Shown: in pieces, positions 12,291 to 22,099 of the stretch | Layout of the letters: every line of letters begins with the position of its first letter | How positions within the stretch are numbered: the stretch's first letter is position 1 | Assembly (NCBI GenBank): GCA_016709155.1 | Contig: JADJEI010000003.1 | Span: 1 to 27,933, forward strand | Direction: 5' to 3' | DNA: 27,933 bases | Source: Ignavibacteriales bacterium | GTDB lineage: Bacteria; Bacteroidota; Ignavibacteria; Ignavibacteriales; Ignavibacteriaceae | Notes under the pieces: model-generated | Databases searched by the model: none | Seen by the model: the letters and a program-made list of their open reading frames with translations, nothing else | Told to the model about the DNA's origin: nothing | Translations under genes and position numbers: made by a program

Positions 12291-13997
12291 TTATCCCAAC
12301 AACTCCTTAACCTTGTTAATCAATTTGCTTAGCTCAACATCAAAACGCTCGCCGGTTTTTCTGATTTTAACTTCGCATTTATTTTCTTTTAGTTTCTTCT
12401 CGCCAACTACAACTTGAATCGGCATTCCGAGTAAATCAGCATCATTAAATTTAAATCCTGCTGTAACATCACGATCATCAAACAACACTTCTATTCCTTG
12501 TTCTCTCAAATCTTTGTAAATATTTTCACAAGTATTAACAATTTCAGGCTTCTTCAAATTCAAACCAAGCAAGTGAACTTGAAATGGTGCGAGTAGTTTA
12601 TTCCAAACAATTCCATTGGCGTCGTGGTTTTGTTCAATATAACAAGCCATTACACGCTCAACACCAATTCCGTAACTTCCCATAATTATCGGGTGTTCTT
12701 TTCCGTTTTCATCAAGAAAATTTGCGCCCATTGCTTCAGAATATTTTGTACCGAGTTTAAAAATATGTCCAAGTTCTATAGCAGGAAAAACTTCAAGATG
12801 CTTTTCACATCTTGGGCAGCCTTCACCTGATTTTACAGTTCTAAAATCAGCATACTCAACTGTTGAAACATCACGTTTAAAATCAATTCCGCCAATATGA
12901 TAATCATTTTTATTTGCACCGCTGAACATATTGTTTGCATCTTTCAAACGATTATCTGCAATTATTCTTCCACTTGGCTTGCCATCCCTATGGGAAAATC
13001 CAACAGGACCAATTGAACCTGCATCTGCACCGGAAATATCTTTCAATTCTTCCGGATGAGCAGGACGAACATTTCCGCCAAGAGCTTTTTCCAACTTAGT
13101 TTCGTTAACTTCATCATTACCAAGCATTAAAATTAAAACTGGTTTATCGTTATGAATATAAATTCTTGATTTTGCACATTGTGTTTCTTCTATTTTTAAG
13201 AACTCACAAAGCTCATCAATAGAATGAACGTTCGGTGTTGAAATTTCATAAATAGTTTTACTATCAGCATCTCTTTCAATCGCACTAATTCTTGATTCAG
13301 CAACTTCAACATTGGCAGCGTAGCCGCAAGCTTCACAATAAGCAACCGTATCTTCGCCGGCAACAGATTTAACCATAAACTCTTCCGATCCTGTTCCGCC
13401 CATCGCGCCACTTGATGCGCCGACTACAAAATATTTCAATCCGCATAGATCAAATATTTTTCTATATGCGCTATCGTGCAGTTCGTAAGATTTATCTAAT
13501 CCTTCCCAGCTTGTATCAAAACTGTAAGCATCTTTCATTAAAAATTGTCTTCCGCGAATCACTCCACTTCTTGGTCTTGGTTCGTTTCTAAATTTCGTTT
13601 GTATCTGATACCAGATTTGCGGCATATCTTTATAAGACTTAAGAACATTGCGTGCGTGAAAAGTCATAATCTCTTCGTGAGTTGGTGCAAGGACATATTC
13701 GCGATTTTTCAGATGAAACATTGTATCACCAAATGCTGCAACACGATTTGTTTCTTCCCAAATTTCTGTTGGATTAAGTGCAGGCAAGTGAAATTCCTGG
13801 CCGCCGATTGCATTCATTTCTTCTCGGATAATTTCACTTACTTTTCTCATAACTTTATAGCCAAGTGGAAGGAATGAATAAATGCCCGCTGATAACATTC
13901 TAACCATTCCAGAACGAAGCATTAAAATATGGCTTATAACAACTGCATCGTTTGGAACTTCTTTTAGGGTGGGGACAAAAGATTTTGATAATCTCAT
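12291..13997 (-). CDS. proS: Prolyl-tRNA synthetase
   Basis: An intact 568-residue class II synthetase that charges tRNA-Pro. Motif 1 is at about residues 28-90, the substrate loop reads APTHEE, and motif 2 reads FRNEPRPRSGVIRGRQFL. An INS editing domain of about 180 residues lies between motifs 2 and 3, which marks the bacterial long form; motif 3 is GSYGIGVERVMACYIEQ, and the anticodon-binding domain follows to the end. The length is normal. The ATG at 13997 opens MRLSKSFVPTLKEVP, the usual family start, with no clear Shine-Dalgarno. The C-terminus RFDVELSKLINKVKELLG is duplicated downstream of the BRO gene, which follows closely on the same strand. One of the few long genes here without a frame break. 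Confidence 0.97.
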   Translation of the reverse strand: MRLSKSFVPTLKEVPNDAVVISHILMLRSGMVRMLSAGIYSFLPLGYKVMRKVSEIIREEMNAIGGQEFHLPALNPTEIWEETNRVAAFGDTMFHLKNREYVLAPTHEEIMTFHARNVLKSYKDMPQIWYQIQTKFRNEPRPRSGVIRGRQFLMKDAYSFDTSWEGLDKSYELHDSAYRKIFDLCGLKYFVVGASSGAMGGTGSEEFMVKSVAGEDTVAYCEACGYAANVEVAESRISAIERDADSKTIYEISTPNVHSIDELCEFLKIEETQCAKSRIYIHNDKPVLILMLGNDEVNETKLEKALGGNVRPAHPEELKDISGADAGSIGPVGFSHRDGKPSGRIIADNRLKDANNMFSGANKNDYHIGGIDFKRDVSTVEYADFRTVKSGEGCPRCEKHLEVFPAIELGHIFKLGTKYSEAMGANFLDENGKEHPIIMGSYGIGVERVMACYIEQNHDANGIVWNKLLAPFQVHLLGLNLKKPEIVNTCENIYKDLREQGIEVLFDDRDVTAGFKFNDADLLGMPIQVVVGEKKLKENKCEVKIRKTGERFDVELSKLINKVKELLG

Positions 13998-14040
13998 TGA
14001 ATATTTTTCGTTTTAATTTGTATGATGGAAATTTTGATTG

Positions 14041-14071
14041 GAAAAATACTGATTTGAAAAGGCTTATCAAA
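14041..14071 (-). promoter_or_regulatory. Probable proS promoter, Bacteroidota type
   Basis: The minus strand reads TTTG (14068-14071), 19 bases, then TATTTTTC (14041-14048), matching seven of eight positions of TAnnTTTG with ideal spacing. Transcription would start near 14034, about 37 bases before the proS ATG. Confidence 0.5.
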
Positions 14072-14190
14072 GTTGGTTAAATTTTAATTAAATGAATAAA
14101 ATCTTTATGTCTAAGATATAATTTTGATTGTAAATTCTTTAAGTTCACCCTTGTAGATTTTAACAATTATAAAATTATTGAAAGTATTTT

Positions 14191-15489
14191 ATGGAACATT
14201 CTGCTCAGGTTGAAATACCCCTTCTAAGCTTATTACCTTTTATTTTAATGCTTTTATCAATTGCTGTTCTCCCTTTGTTCTGGAATCACTTTTGGGAAAA
14301 AATAAAAATAAACTTTATGTTGCAATAGTACTCAGTATTCCGGTAATCATCTATTTACTGGCAAATAATTTTTTTCATCAGTTAATTCATACGATGCTTT
14401 TTGATTATGTGCCGTTTTTAATATTGCTTGGTGCACTTTTTACAATAACAGGCGGAATTCTTTTAACAGGAGACATAGAAGCTAAACCTAAAATCAACAC
14501 TCTCTTTTTAGGAATTGGTGCGGTACTTGCGTCACTAATGGGAACAACCGGTGCTGCAATGTTATTAATTCGTCCGGTAATTCAAACGAATAAAGAGAGA
14601 ACTTTTAAAGTCCATACAATTTTATTTTTTATTGCAGTAGTGGCTAACTGCGGGGGCTTATTAACTCCACTTGGGGATCCGCCATTATTTATGATGTATC
14701 TGCGAGGTGCGCCATTTACATGGTTTTTCCATTTAGCACCTGAATGGTTTGTTACAAATGCACTGCTATTAATAATCTATTTTTTTGTTGATACTTATTA
14801 TTACAAGAAAGAACCTGAATCAGCAATAACGAGAGATGAATCCAACATCAGACCGATAAAGATTGAAGGCAAAAGAAATTTTATTTTCTTGATTGGAGTA
14901 GTTTTGGCGGTCGCCTTTCTTAATGAACAATATCTTTCTTTTATCAATATTAATCCTTACTTCAAGTTTATAAGAGAGGCTGTAATTGTTTTGATGGCAT
15001 TTTTATCAATGCAGTTCACTCCAAAACTTTTACGCGCATCAAACAACTTTACCTGGCATCCGATTGAAGAAGTTGCATATTTATTTTCGGAATATTTATA
15101 ACGATGGTACCCTGTCTTTATATCTTGAATCTAATGCAAAACAACTTGGTGTTGAGACAGTAAGTCAATTTTATTATTACACAGGATTACTCAGCAGCTT
15201 TCTTGATAACACTCCAACCGCTGTAACGTTTCATTCCCTTGCTTTAGGACTTGGAATTACTGAGGGAACTTTAGTGGCAGGAATTCCAGAATTATTATTA
15301 AAAGCTATATCGACAGCAGCAGTATTTTTTGGTTCGATGACATATATTGGCAATGGCCCAAACTTTATGGTTAAAGCTGTTGCGGAAGAGAATAATATTA
15401 AGATGCCCGATTTTTTCAGTTATATGTTTAAGTTTTCAATAGTAGTGCTTTTACCAATTTTTATTTTAGTTCAATTACTTTTTATTTAA
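14191..15489 (+). CDS. Na+/H+ antiporter of the NhaD/ArsB-like permease type, frameshifted
   Basis: A polytopic membrane protein of about 433 residues with roughly ten or more hydrophobic helices. The start is ATG at 14191 (MEHSAQVEIPLLSLLPFILM). The frame shifts near 14300 (A-rich run) and near 15085. Family signatures are GTTGAAMLLIRP, NCGGLLTPLGDPPL with the conserved GDPPL turn, SSFLDNTPTA, and FGSMTYIGNGPNFMVKA near the C-terminus. These mark the ion transporter superfamily permeases annotated as sodium:proton antiporters. It would export Na+ in exchange for H+ at the inner membrane; the ion is inferred from family. The pyrophosphatase gene starts 14 bases later, suggesting an operon. 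Confidence 0.85.
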
Positions 15490-15503
15490 AAAGAAAAGAA
15501 AAG

Positions 15504-16042
15504 ATGTATTCAAAACCATTTCACCCCTGGCATAATGTTAGCCCTGGTAAAGATATACCAAAAACTGTAAACGGAATAATAGAAATACCTAAAGGTTCAA
15601 AAGGTAAATATGAACTTGATAAAGAAAGCGGATTATTAAGATTAGATCGCGTACTTTATTCATCAGTTCATTATCCTGCTAACTATGGATTTATTCCACA
15701 AACATATTGTGATGATAAAGATCCATTGGATATTCTTATAATCTGTTCAATTGATGTTGATCCGCTTTGTATTATCGAAGCAAAAGTTATCGGGGTTATG
15801 CAACATGATTGATGATAACGAGCAGGATGATAAAATTGTTGCCGTGGCAAATAATGATATGGCAGTTAATTACATAAATGATATTTCAGAACTGCCGCCG
15901 CACACAGTTGTTGAGTTAAGAAGATTTTTTGAGGATTATAAAAAAATTAGAGCACAAACAGGTTATTGTTGAACAGTTTCTTGGAGAGGAAGATGCCTAT
16001 AAAATCGTTTATGAGGCAATTGGGCTTTATATGAGAAGATGA
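15504..16042 (+). CDS. ppa: Inorganic pyrophosphatase (family I, soluble), frameshifted
   Basis: Hydrolyses pyrophosphate to phosphate and so drives biosynthesis forward. The protein starts MYSKPFHPWHNVSPGKD and carries IEIPKGSKGKYELDKESG, NYGFIPQTYC, DKDPLDILI (the metal-binding Asp cluster) and MIDDNEQDDKIVAVA, all family I signatures. An extra C near 15806 and an A7 run near 15947 shift the frame. Correcting both gives the normal ending YKKLEHKQVIVEQFLGEEDA to EAIGLYMRR and a stop at 16042, about 179 residues, the standard length. It is closely linked to the antiporter gene upstream and converges with the U32 gene. Confidence 0.9.
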
Positions 16043-16073
16043 AAGATAGTTTAATAAAGTAGAGGTGTATAAG

Positions 16074-17319
16074 CTACGTTTCTACAATATTTTCAATCAA
16101 ATAAACTTTATCATTTCGTCTAACAAGAGAAGGAATTTTTAAAGTTATTTCATCTCCTCTTTTTGCAGATGATTGATCTTTATCATTTACAATCATCCTT
16201 CCTAAAATAATTTCAATCACTCCGGTTGTTTCACCGATAATTAAAAGTTTATCTTCAATTTTTATCTCGCCTGATTCTAAAAAAAATGATGAGCAACTTG
16301 CGGTTCTTGAAAATAATTAGGACTTTGCCCACATAAACTTTTCTTGTGGTTGCTTTACTTCCATTAACTCCAGCGTACTCCTCTGATGAAGGAATCCCGA
16401 AATAAAATCCAGAGGAGAAACCACGGTTATAAACTTTTTCAAGTTCGCCAAGAAATTCTTTTTTCTTCACTTCATTCAATCCCCCCTCAAAATAAAGATC
16501 TATCGCCTGCCTGTAAATTGAAACTGACTTAGCAACATATTCCGGCGATCTTTTTCTTCCTTCAATTTTAAATGAATTTATTCCGGCTTCAATTAACTGA
16601 TCAATAAATTCAATTGTGCATAAATCTTTTGGTGACATCACATAATCTTCGCCAATGATAAGTGATTTATCAGTTGCAGAATCAATCACTTCATATTCTC
16701 GTCTGCAAGGCTGAACACACTCGCCGCGATTTGCACTTTTGCCAAATAAATGGTGACTCATAAAACATCTGCCACTAACCGCAATACACATTGCACCGTG
16801 AACAAATGCTTCAATCTCTAAATCAGTTTTGCACGAATCTTTTTTTATTTCTGCTAACGAACACTCACGCGCCATAACAATTCTTACTGCCCCCATTCTT
16901 TTATAAACATCAGCAGCAAGTGAATTTGAGATTGAGCTTTGCGTGGAAATACAAAATGGAAATTAATGTTTATAACATAAATCAGCAACGGCAAGATCAG
17001 AACAAATTATTCTATTAACTTTATTTTGTTTGGCTGCAATAATTATTTCTTCAAGTTCAGCAAGTTCTTCTTCAAAAACAATTGTGTTAAGAGTAAGATA
17101 AGTTTTTACTTTATGTTCTTTGCAAAATGAAACTACTTTGGAAAGTTCATCAAGAGTAAAGTTTGCAGCCTTTGCACGCATATTAAGTTTATCCAAACCA
17201 AAATAAACAGCATCCGCACCATTGCTAACAGCAGCACGCAGCATTGTCCAATCCCCTGCAGGTGCCATAAGTTCGGGTTTGGTTGAGGTGGTTGATAGTT
17301 TGCTATGATTCTGATTCAT
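16074..17319 (-). CDS. Peptidase U32 family protein (YegQ/RlhA/TrhP-like), frameshifted
   Basis: The N-terminus is a TIM-barrel start (KPELMAPAGDWTMLRAAVSN, GADAVYFGL). The U32 signature follows as EAFVHGAMCIAVSGRCFMSH, then NRGECVQPCRREY with the conserved Cys cluster, and later DLCTIEFIDQLIEAGI and KIEGRKRSPEYV. Members once called collagenase-like peptidases are now linked to prephenate-dependent hydroxylation of tRNA U34 or 23S C2501; which role applies here is not readable. Frames break near 16965 and 16310; past the second break the minus strand continues as a small C-terminal beta domain to a TAG at 16074, giving about 415 residues. It lies downstream of pepT, separated by a palindromic repeat. 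Confidence 0.85.
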
Positions 17320-17332
17320 ACAGGTTAAAAAG

Positions 17333-17404
17333 AATAGAACACAGATTCCGCAGATTGAGCTGATCAGCGCAGATCTGCCTAATCTGAGTTATCTGCGTTC
17401 TATT
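17333..17404. repeat. Long imperfect palindromic repeat between pepT and the U32 gene
   Basis: Outer arms AATAGAACACAGAT (17333-17346) and ATCTGCGTTCTATT (17391-17404) pair at 13 of 14 positions. Inside lie CAGATT / AATCTG and the palindrome GCAGATCTGC. The unit fills nearly the whole intergenic gap and resembles dispersed intergenic repeats built from ATCTGCG and CAGATT words. It may stabilise or punctuate the mRNA. No T-run follows on the minus strand, so it is not a standard terminator. Confidence 0.65.
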
Positions 17405-17407
17405 GCG

Positions 17408-18655
17408 TTAAGCTTTTTCTTCCCAAACTTTTGCAACTTCAACAATTGTTTTAACTGCCATTTCCATATCCTGAATTGCAACCCACTCAAGTTGAGAATG
17501 GAAACTATGCTCGCCTGCAAAAATATTTGGTGTCGGCAAACCCATAAAAGATAAACGCGAGCCATCCGTACCGCCGCGGATTGGGTGCATAATCGGTTTA
17601 ATTCCTAATCTTTCCATTGCTATAATGGCGTAATCATTAACGTGCGGATGTTTATCCAAAATTTCTTTCATATTTCTGTACTGCTCAATAACCTGAAATT
17701 CCATTCTTGCGCCGGGGTATTTTGCAACTGTTTCCTCCGCAAGTTTTTTTAGAAAATCCTCGTAGTCTTTAAGCTTTGATGTTATAAAGTCACGGATGAT
17801 GAATTTTAAAGTAGTGAGTTCTTCATTGCCATTAAAATATCCGCAATGAACGTAGCCTTCACGCGCATCAGTTGTTTCAGGTGATAACGTATCTTTCGGC
17901 AAACTATCGATAAAGTGAGAAGCTATTTTGATAGAATTTATCATAATATTTTTTGCATAACCGGGATGAATATTTTTGCCAAAAAATTTTATTACAACTG
18001 CATCGGCAGAAAACGTTTCTGTCTCTAATTCGCCTTTGCTTGATCCATCAATAGTATAAGCATACTTTGCTCCAAGTTTTTTCAAATCGATTTTTTCAGT
18101 TCCTCTTCCAACTTCTTCATCGGGAGTAAAGCATATTTTAAGATCACCATGTTTTACTTCCGGGTGGGTAAGCATGTAATTAACTGCATCAACAATTTCT
18201 GAAACACCCGCTTTGTTATCTGCACCAAGTAAAGTAGAGCCATCCGTAGTAATGATATCGTATCCAATCATATTTTTTAGATCAGGATTATCATCAACAG
18301 AAATAACCCAGCCGCCGTTTTCAAGTTTAATATCCCCACCCTGATAATTTTTTCTGATAATAGGATTTACATTTAAACCAGTTACAGCAGGAGAAGTATC
18401 AACGTGAGCAATAAAAGCAATAGGGTCAACTTTTTTATTTGTGTTGGATGGAAGAGTCGCCATTACATATCCCCACTCGTCCATATGAGCATCTTTTAAT
18501 CCCAATGCTTTTAATTCTTCCGCAAGATTTTTAGAAAGAATTTTTTGCTTTTCAGAACTTGGAAATGAAGTTGATTCTTCATCTGATTGAGTGTCGTATT
18601 TTACATACTTTAAAAATCTATCTACACAAGTGAATTTATAATTTGCATCGAACAT
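17408..18655 (-). CDS. pepT: Peptidase T (tripeptide aminopeptidase)
   Basis: An intact 415-residue M20-family di-zinc aminopeptidase that releases the N-terminal residue of tripeptides in the cytoplasm. Metal ligands are visible as H84 in FIAHVDTSP, D146 in LGADNKAG, E180/E181 in PDEEVGRG, D203 in YTIDGSSKGE, and a C-terminal His in SFHS (about residue 386). The substrate-binding stretch HPIRGGTDGSRLS is present. The length matches PepT. The ATG at 18655 is preceded by GAGG at good spacing. It lies 35 bases after the corrected OmpA stop and is probably co-transcribed with it. Confidence 0.95.
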   Translation of the reverse strand: MFDANYKFTCVDRFLKYVKYDTQSDEESTSFPSSEKQKILSKNLAEELKALGLKDAHMDEWGYVMATLPSNTNKKVDPIAFIAHVDTSPAVTGLNVNPIIRKNYQGGDIKLENGGWVISVDDNPDLKNMIGYDIITTDGSTLLGADNKAGVSEIVDAVNYMLTHPEVKHGDLKICFTPDEEVGRGTEKIDLKKLGAKYAYTIDGSSKGELETETFSADAVVIKFFGKNIHPGYAKNIMINSIKIASHFIDSLPKDTLSPETTDAREGYVHCGYFNGNEELTTLKFIIRDFITSKLKDYEDFLKKLAEETVAKYPGARMEFQVIEQYRNMKEILDKHPHVNDYAIIAMERLGIKPIMHPIRGGTDGSRLSFMGLPTPNIFAGEHSFHSQLEWVAIQDMEMAVKTIVEVAKVWEEKA

Positions 18656-18690
18656 ATTAACCTCAAGTTTTTAGTTTAAGAAAATTTGCT

Positions 18691-20151
18691 TCAATTAATT
18701 TTAATGATTTTAACTCTTCTATTTTTGCTCTGCCTTCTTCGGTTTTGTTATCGGCAATAGGGAATTCCTTACCAAGCCCGACAACTTCAAACCTGTTTTT
18801 CATAATCCTTTTGATACAAAATAATTTAAAACGGATTCGGCACGCATAAGAGATAATTTTTTATTCCCTTCCGCAGAACCGACATTATCAGTGTGTCCTT
18901 CTATTCTCCAGCGGCTTAATGGATTTTCCTTCATTGATAGAACTAATTTGTCAAGTTCGGCGTAAGCGGTGGGTAATAGCTGAGCGCTGTTAAACCCAAA
19001 ATTGGTCGCACCGCTAAGGGTTACTCTTTAATTTCCTCTTTTACAATTTTCGGCTCGACAACAGTGCATCCATTCTGATCTATCTTATCACCAAGTGGTG
19101 TGTCCGGACATTGGTCGAGAAAATCCGGTAAGCCATCTTTATCCGAATCAATCAGACAGCCATTTGCATCAACCTGAACATCATAGGGAGTGGCAACACT
19201 TATCAAGATAATCCGGAACGCCATCAGCATCACGATCAAAGGACAGCCAAATTCATCAACCTCAACTCCAAAGGGAGTATTTGAACACAAATCCATATAG
19301 TCGGGGATATTGTCTTTGTCTGAATCAAGCGGGCAGCCGTCTTTATCAACTTTAACTTCTTTTGGCGTTGTGAGACATTGATCGAGATAATCCGGTACCC
19401 CATCCTTGTCTCCGTCAAGAGGACAGCCAAACTCATCAACTTTTACTCCGGCTGGTGTATTTGGGCAAACATCTTTCGAGTCAACGACACCATCATTATC
19501 AATATCATTTTGCGTAAAAAATGCATAAGATAATCCAGCAGACAAAGTAAAAAATATGTCGTTGCTTTTTCCGGATGCAATATCATCAAGAAAATCATTT
19601 GGACTTATCTGCACACCGCCGGCGAGATTAATAGTTGTGTTATCAGTAATCAAAAATCTAAAGCCTAATTCACCGTTATAATTTAATTCATTTTTCTTGT
19701 AAACATCTGCAAGATTATTCGGCAGTTTTTGATCGGCTTCGCCTTTTGGATCAAACCATAAATTTGAAACACCCCCAAATAGATAAGGAAATACTACTTC
19801 ACCCAAAGAAAATGCGTAAACAATTCCACCACCAAAGAATCCAATTTTAGTTCGAAAAATAGTTGGAGTAAATCTCGTATCCTCTCCCGATATAAATCCA
19901 CCGCCCCCAAACGCTCTTAAGCCGAAAGAACTTTTTGTTGAAGAAGCAAAGAAGTATTCGAGAGTTGCTCTGCCGAAATAATCAAATCCACTGCCCTTAA
20001 AGTCAGTGTATTCAAGTGTCGAACCTCCTTCAAAAGATAAAACAAGTGTACCCGAAAACGGATGATATAATTGATTAGAAATTTTTTGTGAGTGAACTGA
20101 AATAGAAAAAATTACAGCAATAATAAAAACAATTCTAAAAAACAGATTCAT
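18691..20151 (-). CDS. OmpA-family outer-membrane protein with thrombospondin type 3 repeats, frameshifted
   Basis: Signal peptide (MNLFFRIVFIIAVIFSISVH), then an N-terminal beta-barrel-like region (to about residue 215), then about five TSP3-type calcium repeats (DxDxDGVxDxxDxCPxTPxGVxVDxxGC), then a peptidoglycan-binding OmpA domain. The third repeat is scrambled by two compensating shifts near 19205-19245; the alternate frame reads DRDADGVPDYLDKC. The stop at 19021 is a shift: the next frame runs LSGATNFGFNSAQLLPTAY, RIEGHTDNVGSAEGNKKLS and, after another break near 18810, FEVVGLGKEFPIADNKTEEG. Adding one A near 18724 gives GRAKNRRVKI and a stop at 18691. It would anchor the outer membrane to the cell wall. 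The start follows AAGGA. Confidence 0.85.
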
Positions 20152-20235
20152 AGATTTCCTTAATTTTTGAATTATAATTTAAATTTAAGGTTATTTACGT
20201 GTAAATTAAAATAGAGGATTATTTGTATATAATAA

Positions 20236-20258
20236 AAAAGCTGCACGAGGCAGCTTTT
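20236..20258 (-). terminator. Rho-independent terminator of first T9SS cargo gene
   Basis: AAAAGCTGC, a 5-base loop and GCAGCTTTT form a 9-bp stem. On the minus strand it is followed by TTATTATATA, after a T-run closing the stem. It lies 8 bases beyond the gene's stop at 20266 and upstream of the OmpA gene, so it insulates the two. Confidence 0.8.
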
Positions 20259-20265
20259 AATAGTT

Positions 20266-22090
20266 TTATTTCATTATTATCATCTTCTTAGTTTCAATAA
20301 AACTGCCTGACCGTAGTTGGTAGTAGTACACTCCGCTGGACAGGCTGATAGCCTGTCCCACATTAAATTCTACTTCGTAAGTGCCAGGCTGTTGTGGTTC
20401 ATTTACGAGTGTGGCTACTTCGTTGCCAAGTACATCGTAAACTTTCAATTACGATAAATGTCACCCTTCGACAGGCTCAGGGTGACAGTGGGAATTGTAT
20501 ATTTAATTTTGTTGTTGGATTAAATGGATTCGGATAATTCTGCTCCAATGTAAATTCTGTTGGTGAATTTATTTCCACTTCAATTGTGCTTGAATATTCA
20601 AACGTTCCATCAAAGTCTAATTGTTTTAATCTGTATTGATATTTTCCTGCAGGAAAATTTTCATCAGTGAAAGAATAACTCTTTGGTTCGGTAGTAGTCC
20701 CAAATCCGGGAACGAAAGCAATTTGATTCCAGTCCTGATTGCCGACTGAAGATTGAGGGCTGCCGACTTGTTTTCTTTCTATTTCAAACCCGCTGTTATT
20801 TGTCTCCGTTGCTGTTTGCCAGTTTAGCATAATAGTGTTTTGCTCTGCTGCGGCTGTGAAGGATGTTAGCTCGACGGGGACTATGTCGGAGGCTATTCTA
20901 ACGAGATAGACCTGAGACCTGTACCCAGTTGATATAACTTTCCTCCTGTATCCAGCTAAAATGTAGTCTCCATTCTTTGTTTGTTTGACTGATTGAAACC
21001 CATCAGTTCCATCTGAAACATAAGTTATTTGCTCTGGGCTCGGAGGCTGGTTAAATAACTTTTGCCATAATACATTTCCGTCGCTGTCGGTTCTAACAAC
21101 AAATCCAACTGCTACACAATCAAAACAGCTAGATTGACCAGCAATAATATACCCCCCATCTGAAGTTTGATCTACAGAGTATCCAACATCGCTATCATTT
21201 TCATAATCAATGTCCTTTGACCATACTTCATTACCAAGTGAATCTGTTTTTACAAACCAAACGTTTGAAAATTCACCTACACTTAATAGACCAGTTATTA
21301 CAAATCCATTTTCGTTCGTATTATTAACTGAATTAAACCAATCACTACCAATTATACTAATGTATCGACTTGTCCATAGAGTATCTCCATTATCATTTAA
21401 TTTTAATAACCATCCCTCACAAGATGCATAGCCGTTACAATCGAATGCACCTGCTGCAATAAAATTTCCATCATCTGTTTGTTTTATTGAAAATATTCTT
21501 TCATCATCTACATCAGTTCCATAACTCTTCTCCCAAATCATATTTCCTACTGAATTGGTTTTTATTATCCAAACATCTGCATCTACAGGCCAGGCATCCT
21601 TTTCACCAGCCATAATAAATCCGCCGTCTGCTGTATTATCCACCGACCAGCAGATGTCATCATTTACTCCTCCAAATGATTTTGTCCACAGTGTATCACC
21701 AAGTGAATCGGTTCGAATTAAGTAATAGTCTAACCCACCTGCACCGAATGATTCTGTTGTTCCTCCTATTATAAAACCACCATCATCTGTTTTTTTCATT
21801 GAGTAGCCATATTCGTCTCCATCACCTCCGTAAGTTCTAGTCCAAAGAGTGTCACCCGTTTGGAATCAGTCCGCAGAAGCCAGACATCGTAATTAGTAAC
21901 CGGAATAGATTTAGTGTAACCCACAACAGCAAACCCCATCCCATAGCTCTTCAACATCATACGCAACATCAGTACTATCTCCACCCACTACTTTTGTCCA
22001 GAGCGTTATTGGTTCCTGCCCGAATAATAGATGACCTTGCAACGATAACACATAGAATAAAACCAGGACCAATATTTTTTTTATTTTCAT
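20266..22090 (-). CDS. Secreted repeat protein with T9SS type A sorting domain, frameshifted
   Basis: Starts at ATG 22090, six bases after AGGAG, with a signal peptide (MKIKKILVLVLFYVLSLQGH). After a shift near 21930 come about six repeats of about 55 residues of the form (S)V(K)QTxDGGFIIAG...DVWLIRTDSxGDTLWxKxFGG, a beta-propeller-like pattern. A short FN3-like linker (LTSFTAAAEQNTIMLNWQTA, TETNNSGFEIER) and a Por-type C-terminal domain follow (NYPNPFNPTTK, KVYDVLGNEVATLVN, SSGVYYYQL, KKMIIMK), which directs export by the type IX system and surface anchoring. Breaks near 21797, 20505 and 20453 are one-base homopolymer or base losses; correcting them gives KIKYTIPTVTLSLSKGDIYR, NLKVYDV. The sorting domain contains two palindromic DNA elements read in frame. 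Confidence 0.8.
20338..20358. repeat. 21-base palindrome inside the T9SS sorting domain
   Basis: GGACAGGCT, GAT, AGCCTGTCC is a perfect 9-bp inverted repeat with a 3-base loop. It is exactly seven codons long and read in frame as GQAISLS on the minus strand, just before the conserved SSGVYYY strand of the sorting domain, where relatives usually have a shorter loop. Confidence 0.75.
20459..20487. repeat. Palindromic element inside the T9SS sorting domain
   Basis: TGTCACCCT (20459-20467) and AGGGTGACA (20479-20487) flank CGACAGGCTC-type sequence. The minus strand reads in the corrected frame as TVTLSLSKGD, between the conserved KIKYTIP and LKVYDVLG segments. In the uncorrected frame it introduces a TGA stop. 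Confidence 0.75.
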
Positions 22091-22099
22091 TTCATGCTC

